Positions 47,412 through 53,887 of a DNA stretch of 53,887 bases are shown here, one piece after another. Under the pieces are notes generated by a model that saw nothing but the letters and a program-made list of their open reading frames with translations, did not search any database and was not told the DNA's origin. The stretch covers positions 1 to 53,887 of the forward strand of contig CAMYIX010000069.1 in NCBI GenBank assembly GCA_947258615.1, given 5' to 3'. Positions within the stretch are counted from its first letter, which is position 1, and every line of letters begins with the position of its first letter. Source of the DNA: an uncultured Ectothiorhodospiraceae bacterium. Its GTDB lineage: Bacteria; Pseudomonadota; Gammaproteobacteria; UBA9214. The translations under genes and the position numbers were made by a program.

Positions 47412-48761
47412 ATGAGACAGAAATTCCAGGAACTGAGGACATGGTTCGCCGCCTATGTGTGGGAGGACGACCTGCGCCATCTGGGCGGGCTGCGCAAGGT
47501 GCTGGTGTTTGTCCTGCGGGTCCTGCACATGCTGCTGAGGGAGTTGCTGGGCGGCCAGCTGAATCTCCGCGCCATGAGCCTGGTCTATACCACGCTGCTG
47601 TCACTGGTCCCGCTGCTGGCGGTCAGCTTCTCGGTGTTGAAGGGTTTCGGCGTGCATACCAAGATCGAGCCGCTGCTTTACAATTTCATGATGCCCCTCG
47701 GGCCCAAGGGTATCGAAGTGGCGGACAGGATCATCAGTTTCGTCGAGAATGTCCAGGTGGGCGTGCTCGGCTCCGTGGGCTTCGCGTTGCTGATCTACAC
47801 CGTCATCGCACTGCTGCAGAAGATCGAGGCGGCTTTCAACTTCGTTTGGCAAATCGATCACCTGCGCTCCCTGTCGCAGCGTTTCAGTAATTACCTGAGC
47901 GTCATACTGATCGGTCCGGTGCTGGTGTTCAGTGCGCTGGGACTCACCGCCACCATTCTCCACACCGAGCTTGCCCAGAAGCTGATAACCATCGAGCCGT
48001 TGGGTACGCTGGTGGTCTATTCGGGCAAACTCATTCCCTACCTGCTGGTCTGCATGGCCTTTACTTTCGTCTATATCTTCATTCCGAATACCCGGGTGCA
48101 GTTCAGGGCGGCACTGGTGGGCGGTGTCATTGCCGGCGTGCTGTGGGAGACAACAGGCTGGGGTTTTGCCACCTTTATCGCCTCTTCCTCGAAGTACGCC
48201 GCAATCTACTCCAGCTTTGCCATCCTGATCATGCTGCTCATCTGGCTGTATATCAGCTGGCTTATCCTGCTGGTCGGTTCGCAGATTGCCTACTTCGTGC
48301 AGTACCCGAAATACATGACCCTGCACCGGGTGCGCTTTGCGCTGAGCAACCGCCTGCGTGAGCAGTTGGCCCTGCAGGTCATGTATCTGGTGGGTTACAA
48401 CCACTACTTCAACAGGCCGCCCTGGAACTTCGATGCCCTGGTCGAGCGCCTGGACCTGCCCGGTGAACCGGTGCATCGGGCGATCGACGTCCTGATCGAT
48501 GCCGGATACCTGATCGAGGTCGGTGGTGAAGACCCGCCGGTCTACCTGCCGGTGCACGATATCGGTACCATGCACATTGCGGACCTGCTGGCGGATATCC
48601 GCAAGGCCGGGGAGAGCCGTTTCCTGAATGTTGAGCAACTGGAGGCCATCGAGGCGGTTGACCGGGTGATGTCGGATATCGGGGATGTTTGCCGGGACAC
48701 TTTGGGTACCCGCACCCTGAAGGACCTGGTGCTGAGCGGGACACCGGTGCCCGACCAGTGA
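47412..48761 (+). CDS. YihY/RNase-BN-like family inner-membrane protein with C-terminal winged-helix region
   Basis: A 449-residue membrane protein with about six hydrophobic segments. LRAMSLVYTTLLSLVPLLAVSFSVLKG, YIFIPNTRVQFRAALVGG and IYSSFAILIMLLIWLYISW are hallmarks of YihY/virulence-factor BrkB (UPF0761). The old name RNase BN is not supported for this family. After about residue 315 a soluble part follows (LREQLALQVMYLVGYNHYF...PGEPVHRAIDVLIDAGYLIEV), which looks like a winged-helix domain. The start at MRQKFQELR (47412) follows a G-rich site; upstream residues are shadow sequence. Confidence 0.88.
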   Translation: MRQKFQELRTWFAAYVWEDDLRHLGGLRKVLVFVLRVLHMLLRELLGGQLNLRAMSLVYTTLLSLVPLLAVSFSVLKGFGVHTKIEPLLYNFMMPLGPKGIEVADRIISFVENVQVGVLGSVGFALLIYTVIALLQKIEAAFNFVWQIDHLRSLSQRFSNYLSVILIGPVLVFSALGLTATILHTELAQKLITIEPLGTLVVYSGKLIPYLLVCMAFTFVYIFIPNTRVQFRAALVGGVIAGVLWETTGWGFATFIASSSKYAAIYSSFAILIMLLIWLYISWLILLVGSQIAYFVQYPKYMTLHRVRFALSNRLREQLALQVMYLVGYNHYFNRPPWNFDALVERLDLPGEPVHRAIDVLIDAGYLIEVGGEDPPVYLPVHDIGTMHIADLLADIRKAGESRFLNVEQLEAIEAVDRVMSDIGDVCRDTLGTRTLKDLVLSGTPVPDQ

Positions 48762-49122
48762 GTCGGTCAGCTTCCGGGCCCGCTATTTTACCGGGGTGGA
48801 CAGTCCGGCTCGGGCCACCGAACTGCTATTATAGTGTTTATACTGTGTTGCCAGCCGGGTCGAATGGCAAGCGTTAAGGAAGCTCTTATTAATTGAGGAA
48901 AACGCGTCATTGCGAGCGCGATGTACATGGAGAAGGTGAGACCGGGAACCGGTCGAGAGGCTGGCCTGGGCCAAGCCGGGAACGGCCAGCGCGGCAATCT
49001 CAGGATTTGGAATCAATCGGTTGGGGATTGCTGCGTCACTTTGTTCCTCACAATGACGGATTAATCAGAGCTTCCTTAATCACATTACCGGTCGCGCAGC
49101 CGGCGGTTACTGGAACTGGGTT
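48762..49122. other. Gap holding a MITE-like repeat
   Basis: 361 bp with no gene. More than half is the repeat at 48874-49079; the remainder before it is AT-rich near 48820-48845 and may hold a promoter. Confidence 0.6.
48874..49079. repeat. MITE-like element with terminal inverted repeats (206 bp)
   Basis: Left end TTAAGGAAGCTCTTATTAAT and right end, on the opposite strand, TTAAGGAAGCTCTGATTAAT match at 19 of 20 bases. The right end continues into CCGTCATTG, as does the unit at 29334. Inside lie CGTCATTGCGAGCGC near the left and several short internal palindromes. No gene is encoded. The AATT/TTAA-rich ends suggest TTAA- or TA-type target sites, which is inference. Confidence 0.75.
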
Positions 49123-49326
49123 ATGTCCGGACAGACAGAAAAGGTCGAATCCTGCATCGAAGCCTTGTGTCAGCGAGGTTGCAATCAGGTGACTGGCTAC
49201 ATCAAGGCACTCGAGATGGGTGAGGAATTTCCCGAGGTCGCCCACCTCAGCATTCAGGAGCGCCGCGCGGTGCTGCTGGAGCTCATCGCCATCATGGATG
49301 TATATGACGGTGCTTGTGACATCTAG
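49123..49326 (+). CDS. Small conserved-looking protein of unknown function
   Basis: A 67-residue acidic, helical protein. It has two cysteines close to the N-terminus (SCIEALCQRGCNQV gives three in all), then YIKALEMGEEFPEV and RRAVLLELIAIMDVYDG. The frame is closed 14 bp before yjbQ and shares its strand, so the two are probably co-transcribed. A weak GGAACTGGG lies upstream. I recall similar short proteins annotated as hypothetical in gammaproteobacteria, but no function. Confidence 0.7.
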   Translation: MSGQTEKVESCIEALCQRGCNQVTGYIKALEMGEEFPEVAHLSIQERRAVLLELIAIMDVYDGACDI

Positions 49327-49340
49327 GAGCAGCTAACGGG

Positions 49341-49757
49341 ATGGTGTTCCAGGAACGCTTCCAGGTTGCCACCCGCGGACGCGGTACCTACCTGATTACG
49401 CAGGAAGTGAATGAAAGGGTGCGTCATTCGGGCATCGCCACGGGCCTGTGTCATGTATTTCTCCACCATACCAGTGCCTCACTGATCCTCTGCGAGAATG
49501 CTGACCCGGATGTGCGTTCGGACCTGGAGCGCTATATGGAGCGGCTGGTGCCGGACGGGGATCCGCTGTTTGAACACACGGCGGAGGGGCCGGATGATAT
49601 GCCTGCCCATGTCAGGAACATCCTGACCAACACCGACGTCACCATCCCGGTGAATCGGCAGCGCTGCGAAATGGGTACCTGGCAGGGTCTCTACCTGTGG
49701 GAACACCGCAGTTCGGGGTTTCAGCGCCGGCTGACGGTAACGGTCTACGGGGACTAG
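49341..49757 (+). CDS. yjbQ: YjbQ/UPF0047 family protein
   Basis: A 138-residue protein with the signature FLHHTSASLILCENADPDVR, then EGPDDMPAHVRNIL and GTWQGLYLWEHR. His residues of the HHTSA motif and the later conserved Glu and His form a metal site. Family members have weak thiamine-phosphate synthase activity when tested, hence the label secondary thiamine-phosphate synthase; the cellular role is not settled. GGAG lies 13 nt upstream of the start. Confidence 0.93.
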   Translation: MVFQERFQVATRGRGTYLITQEVNERVRHSGIATGLCHVFLHHTSASLILCENADPDVRSDLERYMERLVPDGDPLFEHTAEGPDDMPAHVRNILTNTDVTIPVNRQRCEMGTWQGLYLWEHRSSGFQRRLTVTVYGD

Positions 49758-49766
49758 TGTTCGCGC

Positions 49767-50267
49767 TCAGTGCTGACGCGGTTGCTGCGCCCCGGCCGGG
49801 GCGCTGATGTCGAGGTCGGAGATGCGCGGCGAGTCTCCCAGCAGGTCTTCCGGGTCCATTTCCTCGACCAGATAATCGGAACCGGTGCCGTCCGGTCGGT
49901 CGTCATTCCCGGTGGCCGCGTCCTGGCCGGCATCGGTGAGCTGGTCCTTCCCTGAAGACTCCAGCCGGTTGATGTCGTTTGCATCAGTACACAGGTGTTG
50001 CGCGCCACTGGCGAGGTGTTCATAGACGGCGCGGTAACTCTGGGTCATCTCCTGCACCAGTTCGGAGGTGCGCATGAAATGCTGGGTGACCTGGTCACGG
50101 TAATCGGTGAAGCGTTCCTTGAGCTGGTTCAGCTCTTCCTGCAATTCGCGGGTCCGGCCATAACGTGCGACAACCAGGTAGGTGGCCATGCAACCGAGTA
50201 CCAGGCCGATGGCAAAAACCAGTACCCCGAATACCCAGGTTGACGCTATCCCGTCGAGTGAAATCAT
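49767..50267 (-). CDS. zapG: ZapG (YhcB)-like division-associated membrane protein
   Basis: A 166-residue bitopic protein with one N-terminal membrane segment (about 11-33), followed by a coiled coil (RTRELQEELNQLKERFTDYRDQ in part, HFMRTSELVQEMTQSYRAVYEHL) typical of DUF1043/YhcB. The acidic C-terminal half looks disordered. YhcB proteins link cell division and envelope growth. It converges on yjbQ with a 9-bp gap. Confidence 0.85.
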   Translation of the reverse strand: MISLDGIASTWVFGVLVFAIGLVLGCMATYLVVARYGRTRELQEELNQLKERFTDYRDQVTQHFMRTSELVQEMTQSYRAVYEHLASGAQHLCTDANDINRLESSGKDQLTDAGQDAATGNDDRPDGTGSDYLVEEMDPEDLLGDSPRISDLDISAPAGAQQPRQH

Positions 50268-50508
50268 GTGTGGCTTCTCCCGTTAGATTGATCAGTCGCT
50301 GTAGCTTACCCGATAACCGCATGCGTTACAGGGTTGGTTCCGTGGGGACTCCTGCATCGCCTTGGGCGCTGATTGTACTGGATGGCGGCACCGGTGGCAG
50401 CGCGTACGGCGGCGTTCGGATGTCCAAGTTTTATATAACATAATATATATAAATAACAGGAACTAGCGAAACAGTCTTAATAAAATATCTTGAGAATATT
50501 CTCGGGCG

Positions 50509-51219
50509 CTACTGCGGTCGCGGGCCGAATATGGCGCTGCCGATGCGCACCATGGTGGCCCCCTCGCTGATGGCGATCTCGTAGTCGTCGCTCATGCCCA
50601 TGGACAGTTCGGCGAAGTAGGGCGCGCCGAAACGCGTGCTGCAGGCAACGCCGAGTTCGCGCAGTCCGGCGAATTCGCGGCGACGCTCGGATTCGTCGAG
50701 CCCGCGCCGTCCGATGGTCATCAGTCCGTGCAGGGAAATGGCGCTGAGCCCGGCCTCCAGGAATGCCTCGACAAACCCGGCAACGGCCTCCGGGGCCAAC
50801 CCGAACTTGTCCGGGTCGCCCGAGATGTTCACCTGCAGGAGCGCCCGGACCTGCCTGCCCGCCGCCTCGGCATGGCGGGCAAGCGTGCGAGCGAGCTTGA
50901 GGCTGTCGAGGGTGTGAAACCAGGCAAAGTTGGCGGCGATGTGCCGTGCCTTGTTGGTCTGCAGGTGGCCGATAAAGTGCCATTCATTCAGCGGGTCCTG
51001 GATCAGCGCCAGCTTGTTCAGCGCGTCCTGCACGGTGTTCTCTCCGAATGCATGTTGGCCTGCCTGCATGGCGCGGCTGATGTGCGCTGGCGTCATGTAC
51101 TTGGACACGGCAATCAGCCGGATGCTGTCTGGATCACGGTCGGCGCATGCCGCTGCACGGCGGATGCGTTCGCGCACCATTTCCAGGTTATGCTCGATGT
51201 CGGGCAGGGCCGTCGTCAT
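50509..51219 (-). CDS. YggS-family PLP homeostasis protein
   Basis: A 236-residue single-domain PLP-binding protein of the alanine-racemase barrel type. The PLP lysine is Lys40 in LIAVSKYMTPAHI. GENTVQDALNKL, WHFIGHLQTNKAR, and LSMGMSDDYEIAISEGATMVRIGSAIFG are family marks. These proteins maintain PLP balance and have no clear catalysis. Often located beside proC or pilT; here it follows a dehydrogenase gene instead. A short palindrome GAGAATATTCTC lies just after the stop (50492-50503). Confidence 0.93.
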   Translation of the reverse strand: MTTALPDIEHNLEMVRERIRRAAACADRDPDSIRLIAVSKYMTPAHISRAMQAGQHAFGENTVQDALNKLALIQDPLNEWHFIGHLQTNKARHIAANFAWFHTLDSLKLARTLARHAEAAGRQVRALLQVNISGDPDKFGLAPEAVAGFVEAFLEAGLSAISLHGLMTIGRRGLDESERRREFAGLRELGVACSTRFGAPYFAELSMGMSDDYEIAISEGATMVRIGSAIFGPRPQ

Positions 51220-51245
51220 TTGACCGGGTTGGCGCTGATGGTTAC

Positions 51246-52202
51246 TCAGGGACAGACAAGGTTGCGCGTCGAGCCGGCCAGCCAGGCCTGGATGTTGCGG
51301 GTTATTTCATCGATGAGCCGTTGCCGTGCATTGATGCTGGCCCAGGCGATGTGTGGCGTGACCAGCAGGTTGGGCATCGAGACCTCCAGCAGCGGATTGC
51401 CCTGACGCGGCGGTTCCTCAACCAGCACGTCAACGGCGGCCCCGGCCAGCCGGCCGGTCTGCAGGGCATGGAGCAGGGCGGCTTCATCCACGATGCCGCC
51501 ACGTGCGCTGTTGATGAGGACGGCATCGCGGCGCATCAGCCCGATTTCCGCTGCCCCGATCAGGTTGCGGGTTGACCCGGTCAGGGGGCAATGCAGGCTG
51601 ACCACGTGGGACCCGGCCAGCAGTGACTTCAGGGGGACGCGTCCCGGGCGCGGGGTGGCATTCGCGCGTTCGGCGACCAGCACCTGCATGCCGAAGGCCT
51701 CCCCCATGCGGGCAACGGCCTGGCCCAGTTCGCCATAACCGATAATCCCCAGGGTCAGCCCCTTGAGTTCGCGAATGGGGAAATCCAGCAGGCAGAATCC
51801 CTCGGTCTGCTGCCAGCGCCCCCGGGCCACGGCATCGCGGTAGGCGTAGAGCTGTCTGTTGAGGATCAGGATCTGGGCAAAGACGTGCTCGACCACGGAC
51901 GGGGTCGCGTAGCCGGTCGCATTGCACACGCTGATGTTGCGGGTGCAGGCCGTCTCCAGGTCGATATTATTGGTGCCGGTGGCGGCGATGCAGACCAGCT
52001 TCAGGCGGTGCGCCGCAAGCAGGGTGTCCCGGTCGAGCGGGACCTTGTTGCTGACGACGACCTCGGCATCCCGGACCCTTCGGTTGACCTCGGCCGCTTC
52101 AGTGCGCGGATAGGGTGTCCATTCAGGCAGCGTCGCGAACAGCGGCCCCAGGTCCAGGTCGCCCCGGTCGATGGTGTCGACATCCAGGAAGACGCCGCGC
52201 AT
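51246..52202 (-). CDS. D-2-hydroxyacid dehydrogenase, probably hydroxypyruvate/glycerate type
   Basis: A 318-residue NAD-dependent dehydrogenase. It has CIAATGTNNIDLE, the Rossmann loop GIIGYGELGQAVARM, the catalytic Arg in INSARGGIVDE, the Glu in VLVEEPPRQGNPL and the His in VTPHIAWAS. MRGVFLDVDTID and the overall length resemble hydroxypyruvate reductase (HprA), but substrate is not certain. The start was taken at ATG 52202; a TTG at 52214 overlapping the previous stop is also open. Confidence 0.85.
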   Translation of the reverse strand: MRGVFLDVDTIDRGDLDLGPLFATLPEWTPYPRTEAAEVNRRVRDAEVVVSNKVPLDRDTLLAAHRLKLVCIAATGTNNIDLETACTRNISVCNATGYATPSVVEHVFAQILILNRQLYAYRDAVARGRWQQTEGFCLLDFPIRELKGLTLGIIGYGELGQAVARMGEAFGMQVLVAERANATPRPGRVPLKSLLAGSHVVSLHCPLTGSTRNLIGAAEIGLMRRDAVLINSARGGIVDEAALLHALQTGRLAGAAVDVLVEEPPRQGNPLLEVSMPNLLVTPHIAWASINARQRLIDEITRNIQAWLAGSTRNLVCP

Positions 52203-52210
52203 GGCCGTGC

Positions 52211-52783
52211 TCAATCCCTGCCCAGCATGCCCTGTTTCAACCCCTTGCTGACCGGGTGCGTACCCAGCCAGATTTTGAGCAGGGCGGGGTAGAAACCGTC
52301 TCCGGCAACGGTCCCGCTGAGTGCCCCGTTGATCAGGACCCGTGTTCCGGACCCGGGGAGGTGATCGATCCGGATGACATCCCCCTCGCGTGCCGTTTCG
52401 AACAGGGCATTGAAGGCGTCCAGCTGCGGCTGCAGTGCGGCCATCTCCTCTGCCGTGTGATTGGCAGCAAAGCCATCATTCCATCCCCCGGTGATCTTTT
52501 CCTTGCTGACCTCCTTGTAAACAAAATGCATGAGCACACTGGCGGGACCGGTGTCAGCGAGGATGGCCGCGGCATCTGTCGTCCTGGCCGGCAGGTAGAG
52601 CGCGCCGACATAGATGTCCATAAATAACTTCTTGCGGATGCCGGCGCCATTCAGTACCAGTGGAGGTCCGTCCTCCGCCAGTGTGATCGTGTCGGGGATA
52701 TCAACGCCGCCAAACTGGTAGGCGCTGACCGGCATGCCGGTTGCCATCAGGCTGAACATCAGAAGAAGGGTCAGTGTGCGCAT
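52211..52783 (-). CDS. Chalcone-isomerase-like exported protein
   Basis: A 190-residue protein with a signal peptide (MRTLTLLLMFSLMATGMPVS, cut near residue 21). VLNGAGIRKKLFMDIYVGALYLPA and LMHFVYKEVSKEKITGGWNDGF match the bacterial chalcone-isomerase-like fold. GDVIRIDHLPGSGTRVLING and the C-terminal FYPALLKIWLG also fit. Bacterial members are periplasmic with no known reaction. The start was set at 52783. Confidence 0.85.
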   Translation of the reverse strand: MRTLTLLLMFSLMATGMPVSAYQFGGVDIPDTITLAEDGPPLVLNGAGIRKKLFMDIYVGALYLPARTTDAAAILADTGPASVLMHFVYKEVSKEKITGGWNDGFAANHTAEEMAALQPQLDAFNALFETAREGDVIRIDHLPGSGTRVLINGALSGTVAGDGFYPALLKIWLGTHPVSKGLKQGMLGRD

Positions 52784-52838
52784 GCGCTTGTCTCCGTTGC
52801 TGCGGTTGTGATTGGGCCATGCATCGAGGCAGGGATTG

Positions 52839-53387
52839 CTACCTGCGTCTGGACGGGTGGCGGGTGATGTCCTCGACATACACGGGAAAGTCTTTCTTTT
52901 TAACGTCGCTGTAATACTTTTCCAGGGACAGCTTCATGACAGGGAAGGCGAGTTCATCCCAGGGTATTTCGTGTTCCTCGAACAGGCGCACCTCCAGGCT
53001 TTCCGGGCCCGGGGCATATTCCTCTACCTGCAGGCGCGCGCGGAACATCATGTAGACCTGGCTGATATGCGGGATGCTGAATACGCCGTAGAGGGTCATG
53101 TTTTCAACCCGTGCACGGGCCTCCTCCCAGGTCTCGCGTGCGGCGGCCTGCTCGGTGGTCTCGCCGTTTTCCATGAAGCCCGCCGGCAGGGTCCAGAGTC
53201 CGTGGCGCGGTTCGATGGCGCGCCGGCACAGCAGCAGGCGGCCGTTCCACTCGGGGATGCAGCCGGCCACGATCTTGGGGTTCTGGTAGTGGATGGTGTG
53301 GCAGGCCTCGCAGACAAACCGGGACCGGTCGTCGCCTTCCGGTACCTTCTCGGTGACCCGGGCGCCGCATGTGCTGCAATAGATCAT
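52839..53387 (-). CDS. NUDIX hydrolase with N-terminal zinc ribbon
   Basis: A 182-residue protein with a zinc ribbon (MIYCSTCGARV...FVCEACHTIHYQNP) followed by a NUDIX domain. The Nudix box is GFMENGETTEQAAARETWEE with the metal-binding glutamates present. It resembles the NADH-pyrophosphatase-related group (ADP-ribose or nucleotide-sugar hydrolases), but the substrate is unknown. It leads the minus-strand run NUDIX, chalcone-isomerase-like, dehydrogenase, YggS. Confidence 0.9.
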   Translation of the reverse strand: MIYCSTCGARVTEKVPEGDDRSRFVCEACHTIHYQNPKIVAGCIPEWNGRLLLCRRAIEPRHGLWTLPAGFMENGETTEQAAARETWEEARARVENMTLYGVFSIPHISQVYMMFRARLQVEEYAPGPESLEVRLFEEHEIPWDELAFPVMKLSLEKYYSDVKKKDFPVYVEDITRHPSRRR

Positions 53388-53610
53388 TATAAAATAAAGC
53401 GTTTTTACAGACGGGTGTGCATGCTACCTTGGGACAATAGCATATCTGCCGAATATGCGTCAGGATTGGGATATCTACTAAGAATAATGTGCCCGATTAG
53501 TAATATTGTGAGACGCCGCACGCAAAGGTGCATCGAGATATATAAAAGTAACTCTCATCAAGTAACGATTTCCAATAATTCTCTCCCGGCTTGTATTTGA
53601 GGTAAAGGCC

Positions 53611-53887
53611 ATGAAAATCAGAAAAAGTTTCCTTGTGATGTCCATGCTCGCCCTGTCGGGCCTGGCGTTGATGCTGACCGCGTGTGGCGGTGGCGGTGGG
53701 TCTGCCACCGGCACGCTGAATCTGTCGTTGACCGATGCCCCGATCGATGAGGCGGAAAGCGTGGTGGTTAATTTTGTCGGCGTTGAGCTGCAGCCGGCAG
53801 AGGGCGAACGCCTGATGTTCGACTTTACGGCGCCTGGTGAAATGTGCGAGACCGACATGACTACCTGCATGATCGACCTGACGGATT
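53611..53887 (+). CDS. DUF4382-type lipoprotein, N-terminal fragment
   Basis: The first 92 codons of a gene that runs off the right edge. A lipoprotein signal (MKIRKSFLVMSMLALSGLAL, then LTACGGGGG) is followed by TGTLNLSLTDAPIDEAESVV and NFVGVELQPA, the start of a DUF4382 beta-sandwich, a surface or periplasmic domain of unknown function. GAGGTAAAGG is a strong ribosome site. The AT-rich stretch before it (53440-53600) probably holds its promoter. Confidence 0.8.
   Translation, partial: MKIRKSFLVMSMLALSGLALMLTACGGGGGSATGTLNLSLTDAPIDEAESVVVNFVGVELQPAEGERLMFDFTAPGEMCETDMTTCMIDLTD

Noticed and set aside
47601-48638. 345-codon minus-strand frame opposite the YihY-type gene
   Set aside because: His/Gln/Asp-rich shadow; the plus-strand reading has clear family motifs.
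49141-49326. Possible antitoxin for a toxin-antitoxin pair with the next gene
   Set aside because: The next gene is a clear YjbQ member, not a toxin, and the small protein has no DNA-binding pattern.

Overview
The window is about 54 kb of roughly 60% GC chromosomal DNA from a gammaproteobacterium. Gene orders such as mreBCD-mrdA-rodA-mltB-rlpA-dacA, prfA-prmC next to hemA, TPR lipoprotein-lolB-ispE-tRNA-Gln-prs-rplY-pth-ychF, and fabA-fabB are standard for that class. A small soxXAK cluster (thiosulfate-oxidising cytochromes) points to a sulfur oxidiser, possibly of the Chromatiales type. That taxonomic guess is inference; no rRNA is present.

Layout. (1) 1-9938, minus strand: a cell-shape and peptidoglycan operon running mreB, mreC, mreD, mrdA (PBP2), rodA, mltB, rlpA, dacA, dat and the start of an SRPBCC-type gene. 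dacA is split by a 58-bp tandem duplication, and mreC has no ATG/GTG/TTG where homology says it should start. (2) 10108-13420: gatCAB. (3) 13421-18325: a repeat-rich gap, pdxB, then moeB, a small Cys-rich protein, prmC and prfA on the minus strand. (4) 18345-26841: hemA diverges from a TPR lipoprotein, followed by lolB, ispE, tRNA-Gln, prs, rplY, pth (with an internal deletion), ychF and tRNA-Met. (5) 26842-29563: an accessory segment with soxX, soxA and soxK, bounded by the real tRNA-Met and a decayed tRNA-Met copy. (6) 29189-35901: repeats, a yqhA-like membrane gene, a 1340-residue coiled-coil protein with FimX-like degenerate GGDEF and EVL domains, and a degenerate receiver-HPt protein whose 3' end is cut at a repeat. 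(7) 35902-44743: SLT lipoprotein, inositol-monophosphatase-family enzyme, sthA, TIGR03790-type lipoprotein, nadA, Sel1 protein, double thioredoxin-fold protein, fabB and fabA. (8) 44951-53887: yajQ, a receiver plus degenerate GGDEF protein, a YihY-type membrane protein, a MITE-like repeat, a small unknown, yjbQ, zapG, yggS, a hydroxyacid dehydrogenase, a chalcone-isomerase-like protein, a NUDIX hydrolase and the start of a DUF4382-type lipoprotein.

How the genes fit together: most are housekeeping (wall elongation, Glx-tRNA amidation, release-factor maturation, haem, isoprenoid, PRPP, NAD and unsaturated fatty-acid synthesis). The accessory interest lies in three things: the soxXAK segment at a tRNA; a family of palindromic MITE-like repeats (at least four sites) that share terminal sequences and in one case truncate a gene; and three signalling proteins with visibly degenerate catalytic or phosphoacceptor motifs, alongside YajQ, a proposed c-di-GMP binder.

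Limits: everything is read by eye from sequence. Family assignments rest on recalled motifs; no database search, structure prediction or alignment was run.
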